Shown here in pieces: positions 1-7,109 of a DNA stretch of 64,000 nucleotides. Under the pieces are notes generated by a model. It worked only from the letters and a program-made list of their open reading frames with translations, made no database searches and had not been told where the DNA came from. Numbering within the stretch: position 1 is the first letter of the stretch; each line of letters starts with the position of its first letter. Source of the stretch: Skermanella mucosa (GTDB lineage Bacteria; Pseudomonadota; Alphaproteobacteria; Azospirillales; Azospirillaceae); contig NZ_CP086106.1 of the NCBI RefSeq assembly GCF_016765655.2, positions 4,205,001 through 4,269,000 on the forward strand, in the 5' to 3' direction. A program made the position numbers and the translations under genes.

Positions 1-57
1 GGTGATTGCCGTGGGGCGGAAGATTCCCGGGACGGACCGAAGCTCTCCCCCTTCATC

Positions 58-80
58 ATGACCGGACTTGATCCGGTCAT
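58..80. repeat. short dispersed hairpin, stem variant
   Basis: Perfect 9-bp stem ATGACCGGA / TCCGGTCAT around the loop CTTGA. The architecture (ATG..., five-base loop, ...CAT) is the same as the hairpins at 408, 467, 587 and 18782, but the inner stem bases differ compatibly on both arms. Such compensatory change suggests the folded structure, in RNA or DNA, is what has been kept. Confidence 0.7.
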
Positions 81-167
81 CCACGCGCGAACTCCATTGC
101 GTTGGTTTGCGTGCGGAAACGCGGACCATGCCCGATTTTGGGGAAAAAGCCGCGCCACATATCGCCC

Positions 168-247
168 GTAGGTCGGGGAGAGCGAAGCGGCACCAGACAT
201 AAGCTGGCACGTTGGTGTCGGGTGCCGCTTCGCTCTCCCGGACCTAC
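168..247. repeat. 80-bp long-armed palindrome, GTAGGTC family
   Basis: The left arm begins GTAGGTCGGGGAGAGCGAAG and the right arm is its reverse complement over 27 bases with one mismatch. About 26 bases separate the arms. The same element in near-identical size and arm sequence recurs at 47246-47324, and a diverged one lies at 5635-5730. It is an intergenic repeat of REP/BIME or MITE type, with no transposase in the window. Confidence 0.8.
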
Positions 248-407
248 ATTTTCCGGCAAACCAGCAGTTGCCTTTCACGCGGTCACGGGCAACCACCGGC
301 GGTAAGCCACCTTGGCGTAACGTCAGCAAGTGTCATCATCCGCCATGGTCGGCCCCCCCCGCCGGGGCGCGGGTGAGCTACTGGCGACAGGCTCCTCCTC
401 CTGCCGC

Positions 408-430
408 ATGCGCGGGCTCGACCCGCGCAT
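408..430. repeat. short dispersed hairpin copy
   Basis: Perfect stem ATGCGCGGG / CCCGCGCAT around loop CTCGA. It is identical to the copy at 18782-18804 and differs by one loop base from the copy at 587-609. The flanking bases after the hairpin (CCACGCGCAAACCGGCGTGA) are also shared with the 587 copy, so the repeated unit is longer than the hairpin. Confidence 0.75.
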
Positions 431-466
431 CCACGCGCAAACCGGCGTGATGGAGTTCGCACGTGG

Positions 467-489
467 ATGCGCGGATCAAGTCCGCGCAT
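467..489. repeat. short dispersed hairpin, inverted copy
   Basis: Stem ATGCGCGGA / TCCGCGCAT around loop TCAAG, the reverse complement of the CTTGA loop. This copy is therefore inserted in the opposite orientation to its neighbours at 408 and 587. Adjacent copies in alternating orientation are the arrangement seen in BIME-type clusters. Confidence 0.7.
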
Positions 490-586
490 GACGAAAAGGA
501 AGTGCCGTTGCCCGCCCGTATGGTTGACGCCAACCCCCGCCCGGGGTGCGGGTGGTCTTCCGGCGGCAGGCGCCTCCTTCCACCTC

Positions 587-609
587 ATGCGCGGGCTTGA
601 CCCGCGCAT
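587..609. repeat. short dispersed hairpin copy
   Basis: Stem ATGCGCGGG / CCCGCGCAT around loop CTTGA. It is followed by CCACGTGCAAACCGGCGTGA, nearly the same flank as the copy at 408-430. Two copies with shared flanks 180 bp apart point to local duplication. Confidence 0.75.
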
Positions 610-1011
610 CCACGTGCAAACCGGCGTGATGGAGTCCGCGCATGGTGAAAAGGGAGTGTTGCCACCGGTACTCGGCGCACTTGGGCAGGAGGCAATTACC
701 GCTCCGGACAGCCGTGCCCGTCGTCCGGCCGACAGCGGGTTGAGTTGAAGAGTTCGCCCCCCCCCCCGCCGGGGTGATGTAAACAAACGTCATGATCCGT
801 GGGTGCCGGCGCAGGGCCACCGCGACGGAACGGGACCGCCCCGGCTTGTTTCTTATTCACGCTTCAAAGATCCCGCTCGCGACGGCAAATCACGGCACCG
901 GCGCAGTATATAGGAATTTATGCTGAAATGCCAGCGAACAGGCGGGCGGAGCGGTTTCGGATCGGGCGGGCGCGGACCATCCCGGAGCGGTGCTGCCGAC
1001 CCGCCCGGGCC

Positions 1012-2561
1012 TCATCCGCCGCTTCCGCGGATCTCCTCCTGATGCTGCCGTATTGCCGCCACCCGGTTCTGCCGACCAAGTTTTTCGGCGGCTGCGGCTG
1101 CTTCATCAAGCACGGTCAGCGCGGCTTCGCGGTTGCCGGAGGCGGCAAGAAGTTGCCCGAAATAGAATCCGACTTCAGCCAGGAAGTTGGCCTGCCCAAG
1201 GTGACGGAAAATAGCAAAACTTTCCGCCAACTCGTCGGCAATGATCTTCCAATCTTCTTGATCGGATACTCCGCGCTTAATCCGAAGCATGGCGCACCGG
1301 TACAGTACGTATGCAACGCTGAGGATGTCTCCCATTGCCGATGGATCGGAAGAGCTTCCTTGATCCGGATGCGCAGCGCCTGCGGTCGAGGAATTCGGCG
1401 ATGCCGGCGTCGTTGTCGAACTCCCTCCGGCCGGCTTGCGGGTCGCACAGGGGGGCGCCGCCGTCCGGGCCGAGATATACCCGCGCCAGATGCCAGTGGC
1501 TGCCGGAGTTCGGGTCGGCGGCGTGGGCCTGGAGCAGGGAGCGGCGGGCCAGGGCGGCGGCCCCGGCGACGGTGTGGCCGGCCGACAGTTCGCCGTAGAA
1601 GGCGGCGGCGAAGCGGGGGCGTCGGTGTCGTAGACCGATCCGTCCCAGCCGAGCGCGTTGGGAATGCCGCCGACGACCATGCGCCGGATGAGGGAACCGG
1701 CGGCGCCGGCGTCCTCCGCCGTGCGGCAAGCGGACAGGACGAGCAGCCGGGGGCAGCGTTCCTCCGCACCGAGTGCGGCGCGCAGCTCGCCGACGCCGAC
1801 CGGGTTGAGGGTGCCGTCGGGGGCTTCCAGCGCCAGGAAGGGCTCGCCGTCCCGGATGTCGCCGTGGGCGGTGATGTGCAGCGCCTCCACCGCGCCGGCC
1901 TGCGCCAAGCGGTCATGGAAGCCGGCGACGCCGCCGCTTTCCTCCACCAGCAGGTTCAGGCGGTCGAGGCCGGCGGTCGCGTCGAGGATCGCGGCTTCCT
2001 CCCGCTCGTAGTCGAGGGAGTCTTGGCCTTCGACCTAGGCGGCCATGAACAGGAGGGTCAGGTCGCCGGGGGCGGGGGGCGTTTGTTGGGGGGTGTCGGG
2101 GGGCGGAGGGCCGATGCGGCGGGCGACTCGGAACAGCCGGGTGTCGTCGAGCGCCAGGAAATCGAGCAGGAGCGCGGGGCCGGTCCTGCCGGGGGATGTC
2201 AGCAGCTCCCACGGCACGTCGAGCAGGGCGGCGGCCAGGGCTTGCTCCTCCGGGTCGGGCGGGTCGGCGGGGACGCGGATTTCCAGCGCGATGTCGCCGG
2301 TGCTCTCGCGGAGGCAGGATTCCAGCCAGCCGTCGTCGTTCAGCAGGGCCGCGATGTCGCGCCCGATGGCGGGGAGGCTGGCCGGCTGGTCGGCGCGGAC
2401 GGCGCGGTCATAGTCGGCGGCCCAGCGGCGCAGGCGCTCCAGCCGGTCGGGCGGCAGGGGCTTGAGCGACTGCCGGGCGCCGGGGCAGCGGGTTCGAGGT
2501 CGGAGCATTTGAGGGCGGTGCCGGCGAGTTCTATGCGGGCATTCAGCATGGCGGGCGGCAC
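1012..2561 (-). pseudogene. decayed CHAT-domain (caspase-like) protein gene
   Basis: Pieces of one CHAT-domain protein can be read in order on the minus strand but not in one frame. The N-terminus (LNARIELAGTALKCSD, ATG near 2549) shifts frame near 2485 to a piece containing DVPWELLTSP and LALDDTRLFRVARRI, the usual region before a CHAT core. That frame reaches LTLLFMAA and then a TAG at 2037-2035. The same frame continues past the stop with VEGQDSLDYEREEAAILDAT and the core motifs HITAHGD and LLVLSACRTAEDAGA, which carry the His and Cys of the caspase-type dyad. The frame shifts near 1618 to FAAAFYGELSAG and again near 1340-1380 to a helical, TPR-like C-terminus ending at 1012. One nonsense codon plus at least three frameshifts mark a pseudogene. 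CHAT proteins are caspase-fold peptidases often linked to signalling or programmed death. If the breaks were sequencing errors the intact gene would encode about 510 residues. Confidence 0.8.
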
Positions 2562-2686
2562 CGGGGCGTGAGTGACGGACTATGCTGAAGGTGAGGGTGT
2601 TTTGGGCAGGACTCAACTACTGCGTTGGTTGGCGGGGTTTGATTTATGGTTCCGGGGGAAATGGTTGGGGGAATTGACGCTGAAGC

Positions 2687-2772
2687 GGGAAACCGGGGTC
2701 GGACCACCATTTCACCGGAAGGTCGGCTTCTGGGAGGCTTGGTGCGAAATGGTGGTCTGACCCCGGTTTCCC
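2687..2772. repeat. 86-bp long-armed inverted repeat
   Basis: The left arm begins GGGAAACCGGGGTCGGACCA and the right arm is its reverse complement over 27 bases with a single G/A mismatch. The spacer is 32 bases. It sits between the CHAT pseudogene and the SRPBCC gene. The size and arm/spacer proportions resemble the other long-armed palindromes here (168-247, 47246-47324), but the sequence is unrelated. It may also act as a transcription terminator structure for the minus-strand SRPBCC gene, although no clear T-run follows. Confidence 0.8.
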
Positions 2773-2792
2773 TTACGCTGCGCCGGGTGGGA

Positions 2793-3350
2793 TCAGGCGT
2801 AGATCGGCTCCAGTTCACCGAACAGCGTCCAGAAGGATGGCGGGGTGCGGCCGGAGAGCTTGTCGGCGAGGATCGCGAGATGGCTGTGCCAGCCGGCGCC
2901 GACATTGGTCAGGGACGGGGCGTCGGGGAGGCGGCGGTGGGTCAGGACGAGGCGGACACCCTCCCCTTCCTCGGCCAGTTCGAAGGTCACTTCGGACGGC
3001 TCCTCGGTTCCGCCGCCCCAGGTGATCGCCAGCAGGCGGGGCGGTTCGAAGCGGGTTATCTGGTGGGCGGTGGTTATTCCGGCATCGTAACGGCGGAACC
3101 TCTCGGGCGTGGGAATGCGTTGCGGCGACAGGCCGCTGTTGTCGAAATGGAGGGAGAAGGCGCTGCCGGCGCGGGGTTCCATCTCGCCGGAGGCCAGCCA
3201 TTGGGCGCGCTTGTCGGACTCTGTCAGGTAGGCCCAGACCCGCTCGATCGGGCCGGGCAGCAGGCGCTCGAACCGGATCGTTCCGGGCTCGACGATGGTC
3301 CCCATGCCGTCGGGGATCGTTTCGGGGGCGGTTTGTTCTGCGGCGGTCAT
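2793..3350 (-). CDS. SRPBCC/AHSA1-type ligand-binding protein
   Basis: A 185-residue protein of the START/Bet v1-like SRPBCC superfamily, AHSA1 branch. It has the characteristic opening around residues 23-50 (IRFERLLPGPIERVWAYLTE), a mid W-G-G-G loop and the C-terminal helix GWHSHLAILADKLSG. These proteins fold into a helix-grip cavity that holds hydrophobic ligands, but the ligand cannot be read from the sequence. Its ATG overlaps the stop of the upstream ArsR regulator by four bases, so the two are co-transcribed and translationally coupled. ArsR-SRPBCC pairs are a very common bacterial two-gene unit. The cytoplasmic location is inferred from the absence of a signal peptide. Confidence 0.9.
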   Translation of the reverse strand: MTAAEQTAPETIPDGMGTIVEPGTIRFERLLPGPIERVWAYLTESDKRAQWLASGEMEPRAGSAFSLHFDNSGLSPQRIPTPERFRRYDAGITTAHQITRFEPPRLLAITWGGGTEEPSEVTFELAEEGEGVRLVLTHRRLPDAPSLTNVGAGWHSHLAILADKLSGRTPPSFWTLFGELEPIYA

Positions 3351-3709
3351 TCGGTTCCTCCTCGGTCGGTGGTCTCTTCGGTGGGGCCGGACTTGAGCAG
3401 GGTTTCCAGGGCGTCGAGCCGGCCGGTCCAGAAGCGCTCGTAGAAGCGGATCCAGTCCTGCGCGGCGGCCAGCGGGGCCGGCTGGATGCGGCAGACATGC
3501 GCCCTGCCCTGTATCCGGCGGCGGACCAGCCCGGCGCGTTCCAGCACGCGGACATGCTTGGATGCCGCCTCCAGCGACATGGAGAAGGGCGCGGCCAGCT
3601 CGCCGATCCGGCGTTCGCCCGCCGCCAGATCGCGCAGCATCGCCCGCCGCGTGGGGTCGGCCAGGGCCTGGAACACGAGATCAAGGTTCGTCGTCTGTTG
3701 CTCAACCAT
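3347..3709 (-). CDS. ArsR-family HTH transcriptional regulator
   Basis: A 120-residue winged-helix repressor. The N-terminal FQALADPTRRAMLRDLAAGERRIGELA and the recognition helix segment SLEAASKHVRVLERAGLVRR are classic ArsR signatures. There are no Cys pairs for metal sensing, so this is a non-metal ArsR of the type paired with SRPBCC proteins. The last residues overlap the SRPBCC start (ATGA). A 10+8 palindrome covers its own start codon (3701-3718) and a second TCAACCA-containing palindrome lies at 3741-3758, which suggests direct autorepression. Confidence 0.9.
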   Translation of the reverse strand: MVEQQTTNLDLVFQALADPTRRAMLRDLAAGERRIGELAAPFSMSLEAASKHVRVLERAGLVRRRIQGRAHVCRIQPAPLAAAQDWIRFYERFWTGRLDALETLLKSGPTEETTDRGGTE

Positions 3710-3718
3710 GTGGTTGAG
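3701..3718. promoter_or_regulatory. palindrome over the arsR start codon, candidate operator
   Basis: CTCAACCA-TG-TGGTTGAG has perfect 8-bp arms and its central bases belong to the ATG of the ArsR gene. Together with the next palindrome (3741-3758), which shares the TCAACCA core, it is the natural candidate operator for autoregulation. Confidence 0.55.
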
Positions 3719-3740
3719 TTAAGACCGTCGGCGCCGGAAT

Positions 3741-3758
3741 GTCAACCAATTCGTTGAC
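3741..3758. promoter_or_regulatory. second TCAACCA palindrome, candidate operator
   Basis: GTCAAC-CAATTC-GTTGAC has 6-bp arms and lies 32 bp upstream of the ArsR start. It shares the TCAACCA core with the palindrome at 3701-3718. Its TTGAC could also serve as the -35 element of a promoter for the plus-strand receiver gene, so occupation could affect both directions. Confidence 0.45.
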
Positions 3759-3881
3759 TATGGCGGGGCACTAGGGGTTATTGCGTATTTATCGCCGGGG
3801 CGGTCGGGCTTATCTTGCCCCTACGAAGCGCGACGGCAGCCGATGAAGTCGCGATTCATCGTCCGACCGCAGGAGGCTGGG

Positions 3882-4268
3882 GTGAGTGCGCAATATAATC
3901 GGACGGTCTTCCTGGTCGATGATGACGAACCCGTGCGGGACTCCCTGAAGACCCTGCTGGAATCCTACTGCATGCCGGTCGAAGATTATCCTTCCTGCCC
4001 CGAATTCCTTGAGAACTTCAAGGGGGAGGATGGCGGATGCCTGGTGCTGGACCTGCATCTGCCTGTGATGAGCGGCCTGGAGTTCATGGAGACCTACGGG
4101 ACTCGGCTGAACGACATGCCGGTGATCCTGATCACCGGACGCGGCGACCCCGCCACCAAGGCGCGGGCGCTGGAGGCGGGGGTGCTGGCTTTCGTCGAGA
4201 AGCCGTTCGAGGACGAGATCCTGGTCGAGATGATCCGGACCGCGCTGGACCGGCCGGCCCATCCCTGA
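3882..4268 (+). CDS. single-domain response regulator (FixJ-like receiver)
   Basis: A stand-alone receiver domain with the acidic pair in VFLVDDDEPVRDSL, the phospho-acceptor Asp in CLVLDLHLPVMSGLEF, the Thr in ILITGRGD and the conserved Lys in AFVEKPFED. There is no output domain, so it should act by protein contact, as in CheY-like or phosphorelay proteins. The GTG at 3882 is preferred because AGGAGG at 3871-3876 sits five bases upstream, giving 128 residues. An in-frame ATG at 3843 would add 13 residues and lacks such a site. No histidine kinase is encoded nearby, so its partner is unknown. The closest receiver types are FixJ/NodW family N-termini. Confidence 0.88.
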   Translation: MSAQYNRTVFLVDDDEPVRDSLKTLLESYCMPVEDYPSCPEFLENFKGEDGGCLVLDLHLPVMSGLEFMETYGTRLNDMPVILITGRGDPATKARALEAGVLAFVEKPFEDEILVEMIRTALDRPAHP

Positions 4269-4292
4269 GGCCGGCCGGAAACGCTTCCCGGG

Positions 4293-5537
4293 TCAGAAGC
4301 GCAGCTTGAGCTTGCCCATGATCCGTTCGTAATCGTCGCCGAAGCCGTAGGACACGCCCAGCTCGACCCGGTCGAAGCGGAAGCGGCCGGCCGTCGCCGC
4401 CTTGGCGAGGCTGACGGTGACCTCGTCGAACGCCTCGACGAACAGGTCGTCGCCGAGATACCGGCTGTCCACGAAGGAAGCCGTCACGCTGAGCGGGGCC
4501 ACGCTGTCGGTCAGGTCCCGCGACACGGAGACCCCGTTGCGCAGGATGACATTGGTCAGGTCGTAATCGATGTCGTAGTCGCCGACCGACACGCCGGTCG
4601 CCCGGTAGACGCCCGCCATGTTGCCCAGGCCGAACCGCCAGCCGCCCCAGTCCCAGCGGAAGTCGCTGGTCAGCGATCCGGAATAGACCACCGCCGCGGC
4701 GCCCATGTCGATCGACCCGGCGACGCCGGCCCGGACCGCCGGGGTCAGCGACCAGGAGTCGGTCAGCGGCACCCGGACGCCGATGCCGAGCGATCCGGAC
4801 AGGGAGTCGGACTCGCCGGTCCGGATCCAGTTGACCGGCAGGTCGAACAGGACGGCGGTGTCGGACCCTTCGAAGTTCATGCGGTAGGACAGCGCGCCGG
4901 TCACCCGGTCCTGGTCATAGCCGCCCGGGGCCGTGCCCCGCCCGCCTTCGACCGTGAAGCCGAACAGGTCGGTACCGCCCTCGCTGCCGGAGTGGCCGAG
5001 CGCGTCGGTGCCCTGGGCGAAGTCGGCGGCACCCATCAGCGACATCAGGCTGTCCGGGTTGCCGGCCACCGGATCGATGGCGGTCTCCCGGACGGCGGCC
5101 TGGAGAATGCTGGTGACGTCGCTGGCCCCCTGCCCCTTGAAATAGTCGGACAGGGCGTCCTCCGCCTCGTCGCGGGTGGCGCCGGTGAAGGTCCGCTCGA
5201 TCCCTGCGGCGGGCACCTTCAGCACCAGGTCGGCCCCGGCGCCCGGATACTCGATCGTGGCGCCCAGGCCGCGCAGGTTGAAGACGGCGGTGGCGGGGGC
5301 GTTGTCGGTGTAGCTCGGCAGAAGGCTTCTCAGGCTGGTGCCCGAGACGCTGTCGATGGCATCCTCAATGCTTTCATAGCTGTAGGTCCTGCTCTCGCCG
5401 TTGGCGCTCAGCGTGGCGACGAAAGCATCCGCCGCCCGGGCGCTGGAGGCCGGCACCAGGGCCAGCGGCAGCAGCACCAGCGGCAGCAGCGCCGTCGAGA
5501 CGGCCGTCGAGGCCGCCAGATTACCTGACCTGTTCAC
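4293..5537 (-). CDS. outer-membrane beta-barrel protein of unknown function
   Basis: A protein of about 414 residues with a Sec signal peptide (hydrophobic run LLPLVLLPLALVP, cleavage near ASSARA-AD). A region of about 150 polar residues is followed by a C-terminal half of alternating hydrophobic and aromatic strands (WRFGLGNMAGVYRATG and similar), ending in KLKLRF. The terminal Phe and alternating pattern are the signal recognised by the BAM complex. The GTG at 5537 is chosen because GAGG precedes it at proper distance; a TTG at 5558 is the alternative. The N-terminal region contains no passenger motif I recognise, so I do not call it an autotransporter. It is single-gene, with a palindromic repeat in its upstream region (5635-5730). 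Confidence 0.75.
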   Translation of the reverse strand: MNRSGNLAASTAVSTALLPLVLLPLALVPASSARAADAFVATLSANGESRTYSYESIEDAIDSVSGTSLRSLLPSYTDNAPATAVFNLRGLGATIEYPGAGADLVLKVPAAGIERTFTGATRDEAEDALSDYFKGQGASDVTSILQAAVRETAIDPVAGNPDSLMSLMGAADFAQGTDALGHSGSEGGTDLFGFTVEGGRGTAPGGYDQDRVTGALSYRMNFEGSDTAVLFDLPVNWIRTGESDSLSGSLGIGVRVPLTDSWSLTPAVRAGVAGSIDMGAAAVVYSGSLTSDFRWDWGGWRFGLGNMAGVYRATGVSVGDYDIDYDLTNVILRNGVSVSRDLTDSVAPLSVTASFVDSRYLGDDLFVEAFDEVTVSLAKAATAGRFRFDRVELGVSYGFGDDYERIMGKLKLRF

Positions 5538-5634
5538 CCAAATCCTCGCGATCCACAATGGGCGGGTCGCCTGCCGCCCGCCGTGGCGAGGGAATAGGGT
5601 AAAGTGGTTAATTAGCCCTTAAGGTTAATAAGCC

Positions 5635-5730
5635 GTAGGTCGGCCTCGGCCGAAGGCCGACGCCGACAGCGTGGCCGGAGAGTCGAAGCGGGGTGTCGGC
5701 GTTCGCCCTGGCGGGCGAAGGCCGACCTAC
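5635..5730. repeat. 96-bp diverged GTAGGTC-family palindrome
   Basis: It starts GTAGGTCGGCC and ends GGCCGACCTAC, with a second complementary block CGCCGACA / TGTCGGCG inside the arms. The outer GTAGGTC ends match the palindromes at 168-247 and 47246-47324, while the inner arms differ. It lies between the outer-membrane protein gene and the M20 peptidase gene. Confidence 0.65.
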
Positions 5731-5775
5731 GGTAGAGCGACGCGGCGGATCGATGGAGAGTACCGTGCGGGAATT

Positions 5776-7050
5776 CTACTCGCTCTTCGACTGGGGGTTT
5801 TCCGAGAGCTCCATGATCAGGCTGGTGGTCAGGTAGAGCCTCGGGGCGATGCTGGACAGTTCGACATATTCCTCGGGCGAATGCAGGCCGGCGCCGACGA
5901 CGCCCATGGTCTCCAGCACGGCGGGCTTGGCGCTGTCGGGGAAATAGGCGTAGCCGGCGTCGGTGCCGAAGCGCATGGCGACAGGCTCGACGGTCTGACC
6001 GATCCGGCCGTAAAGCTGTTTCGCGAGGGCGGCCAGCTGTTCGGAGCCCGGGTTCCTCGCCAGCGGCGGGCGGCCCTTCTCGATGCGGAGCGACACCTCG
6101 GTGTCGGGGATCAGCTTGTCCGCGATGATCCGCTTGCCGTCGGCCAGGACGCGGTCGTACTCGGTCAGGTCGGAATAGCGCATGTCGGCTTCGGCCGAGG
6201 CGGCCGGGGGGATGATGTTCCGCTTCTCCCCGCCCTTGACGATGGTCCAGTTGACCGTGGTGCCCTTGGCCGGATCGCCCAGGTCCTTGAGTTGGACGAT
6301 CTGGTGGGCCAGCTCGGTGACGGCGTTGCGGCCCTCCTCGGGGGCCGAGCCGGCGTGGGACGCCCTGCCCTTCACGTCCAGATACACCGTGTTGATGCCG
6401 TTGGTGGCGGTCGTGACGGCGTCCTTGTCCGGCGGCTCGTAGGAGAAGACGTAGTCCTGCCCGCGCGCCAGGTCGGCGATCATCTTCTTCGAGCCGCCCG
6501 AGCCCATCTCCTCGTCCGGGTTGAACAGCACCGTGATCGAGCCGTAGCGGTCGAAGCCCTGGTCGCGCAGCAGCTTCAGCGAATGCAGGATCATGGCGAG
6601 GCCGCCCTTGGCATCGGCGACGCCCGGCCCGTAGGCCCGTTCGCCATCGACCCGGAAAGGCCGCTCCGCGGCGGTGCCGGGGCCGAATACCGTGTCGTAG
6701 TGGACCATCAGCAGGAACTTCGCCTCTCCCGTCCCCTTCAGGGTGCCGACGATGTTGCTGCCGGCGGACGGCTGCGCCGGGGTGACCTGGACCTCGGCGC
6801 CGAGGGCTTTCAGGCGCTCCACCAGGATGCCTTCGACCTTGGACAGGCCCTCCGCGTTGCCGGTGCCGGAATCGATGGCGACGAGCTCTTCCAGGGTCGT
6901 CAGGAACTCCGGCCGCTCGGACTCCGCGCGCTTCAGCAGGTCTTCGGCCGGCTTCTCCGCCGCCTGGCCGGCACCGGGGACTCCGAAGGACGAGACTCCG
7001 ATGGACGACAGGGCGATCGCCGCCGCGAAGGTTGCAGGCCGCATGAGCAT
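5776..7050 (-). CDS. M20-family zinc carboxypeptidase (glutamate carboxypeptidase type)
   Basis: A 424-residue secreted peptidase with a signal peptide (about residues 1-30, cleavage near GQA-AE). The co-catalytic two-zinc site is visible: LMVHYDTV (His ligand plus Asp), YGPGVADAKGG (bridging Asp), NPDEEMGS (catalytic Glu and ligand Glu), and a late His in GAGLHSPEEY. The dimerisation insert begins near GRASHAGSAPEEGRNA. The order matches carboxypeptidase G2 (CPG2), which removes C-terminal glutamate from folates and peptides, though substrate cannot be fixed from motifs. It is periplasmic and monocistronic. The ATG at 7050 has GAGGA upstream; the second ATG six bases on is also usable. Confidence 0.9.
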   Translation of the reverse strand: MLMRPATFAAAIALSSIGVSSFGVPGAGQAAEKPAEDLLKRAESERPEFLTTLEELVAIDSGTGNAEGLSKVEGILVERLKALGAEVQVTPAQPSAGSNIVGTLKGTGEAKFLLMVHYDTVFGPGTAAERPFRVDGERAYGPGVADAKGGLAMILHSLKLLRDQGFDRYGSITVLFNPDEEMGSGGSKKMIADLARGQDYVFSYEPPDKDAVTTATNGINTVYLDVKGRASHAGSAPEEGRNAVTELAHQIVQLKDLGDPAKGTTVNWTIVKGGEKRNIIPPAASAEADMRYSDLTEYDRVLADGKRIIADKLIPDTEVSLRIEKGRPPLARNPGSEQLAALAKQLYGRIGQTVEPVAMRFGTDAGYAYFPDSAKPAVLETMGVVGAGLHSPEEYVELSSIAPRLYLTTSLIMELSENPQSKSE

Positions 7051-7109
7051 GGGGGCGTTCCTCGACTGGATTGACCGTGTTTTCGTCCCCCTTCAACACC
7101 CGGCGGCGG

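Larger units (their letters stand above)
1..1011. other. gene-free repeat-rich intergenic region
   Basis: No convincing coding sequence is visible in this kilobase. The short open frames have low-complexity Arg/Pro/Gly translations typical of GC-rich non-coding DNA. It holds four short hairpins of one dispersed family (58-80, 408-430, 467-489, 587-609) and one 80-bp long-armed palindrome (168-247), each listed separately. Two C/G homopolymer runs lie near 350 and 757. The left edge could hold the end of a gene lying mostly outside the window, but no family is recognisable there. Confidence 0.6.

Noticed and set aside
799-2571. 590-residue open frame on the plus strand opposite the CHAT pseudogene
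   Set aside because: The translation is Arg/Gly/Pro-rich with no family motif, typical of antisense frames in GC-rich DNA. The minus strand carries recognisable CHAT motifs.
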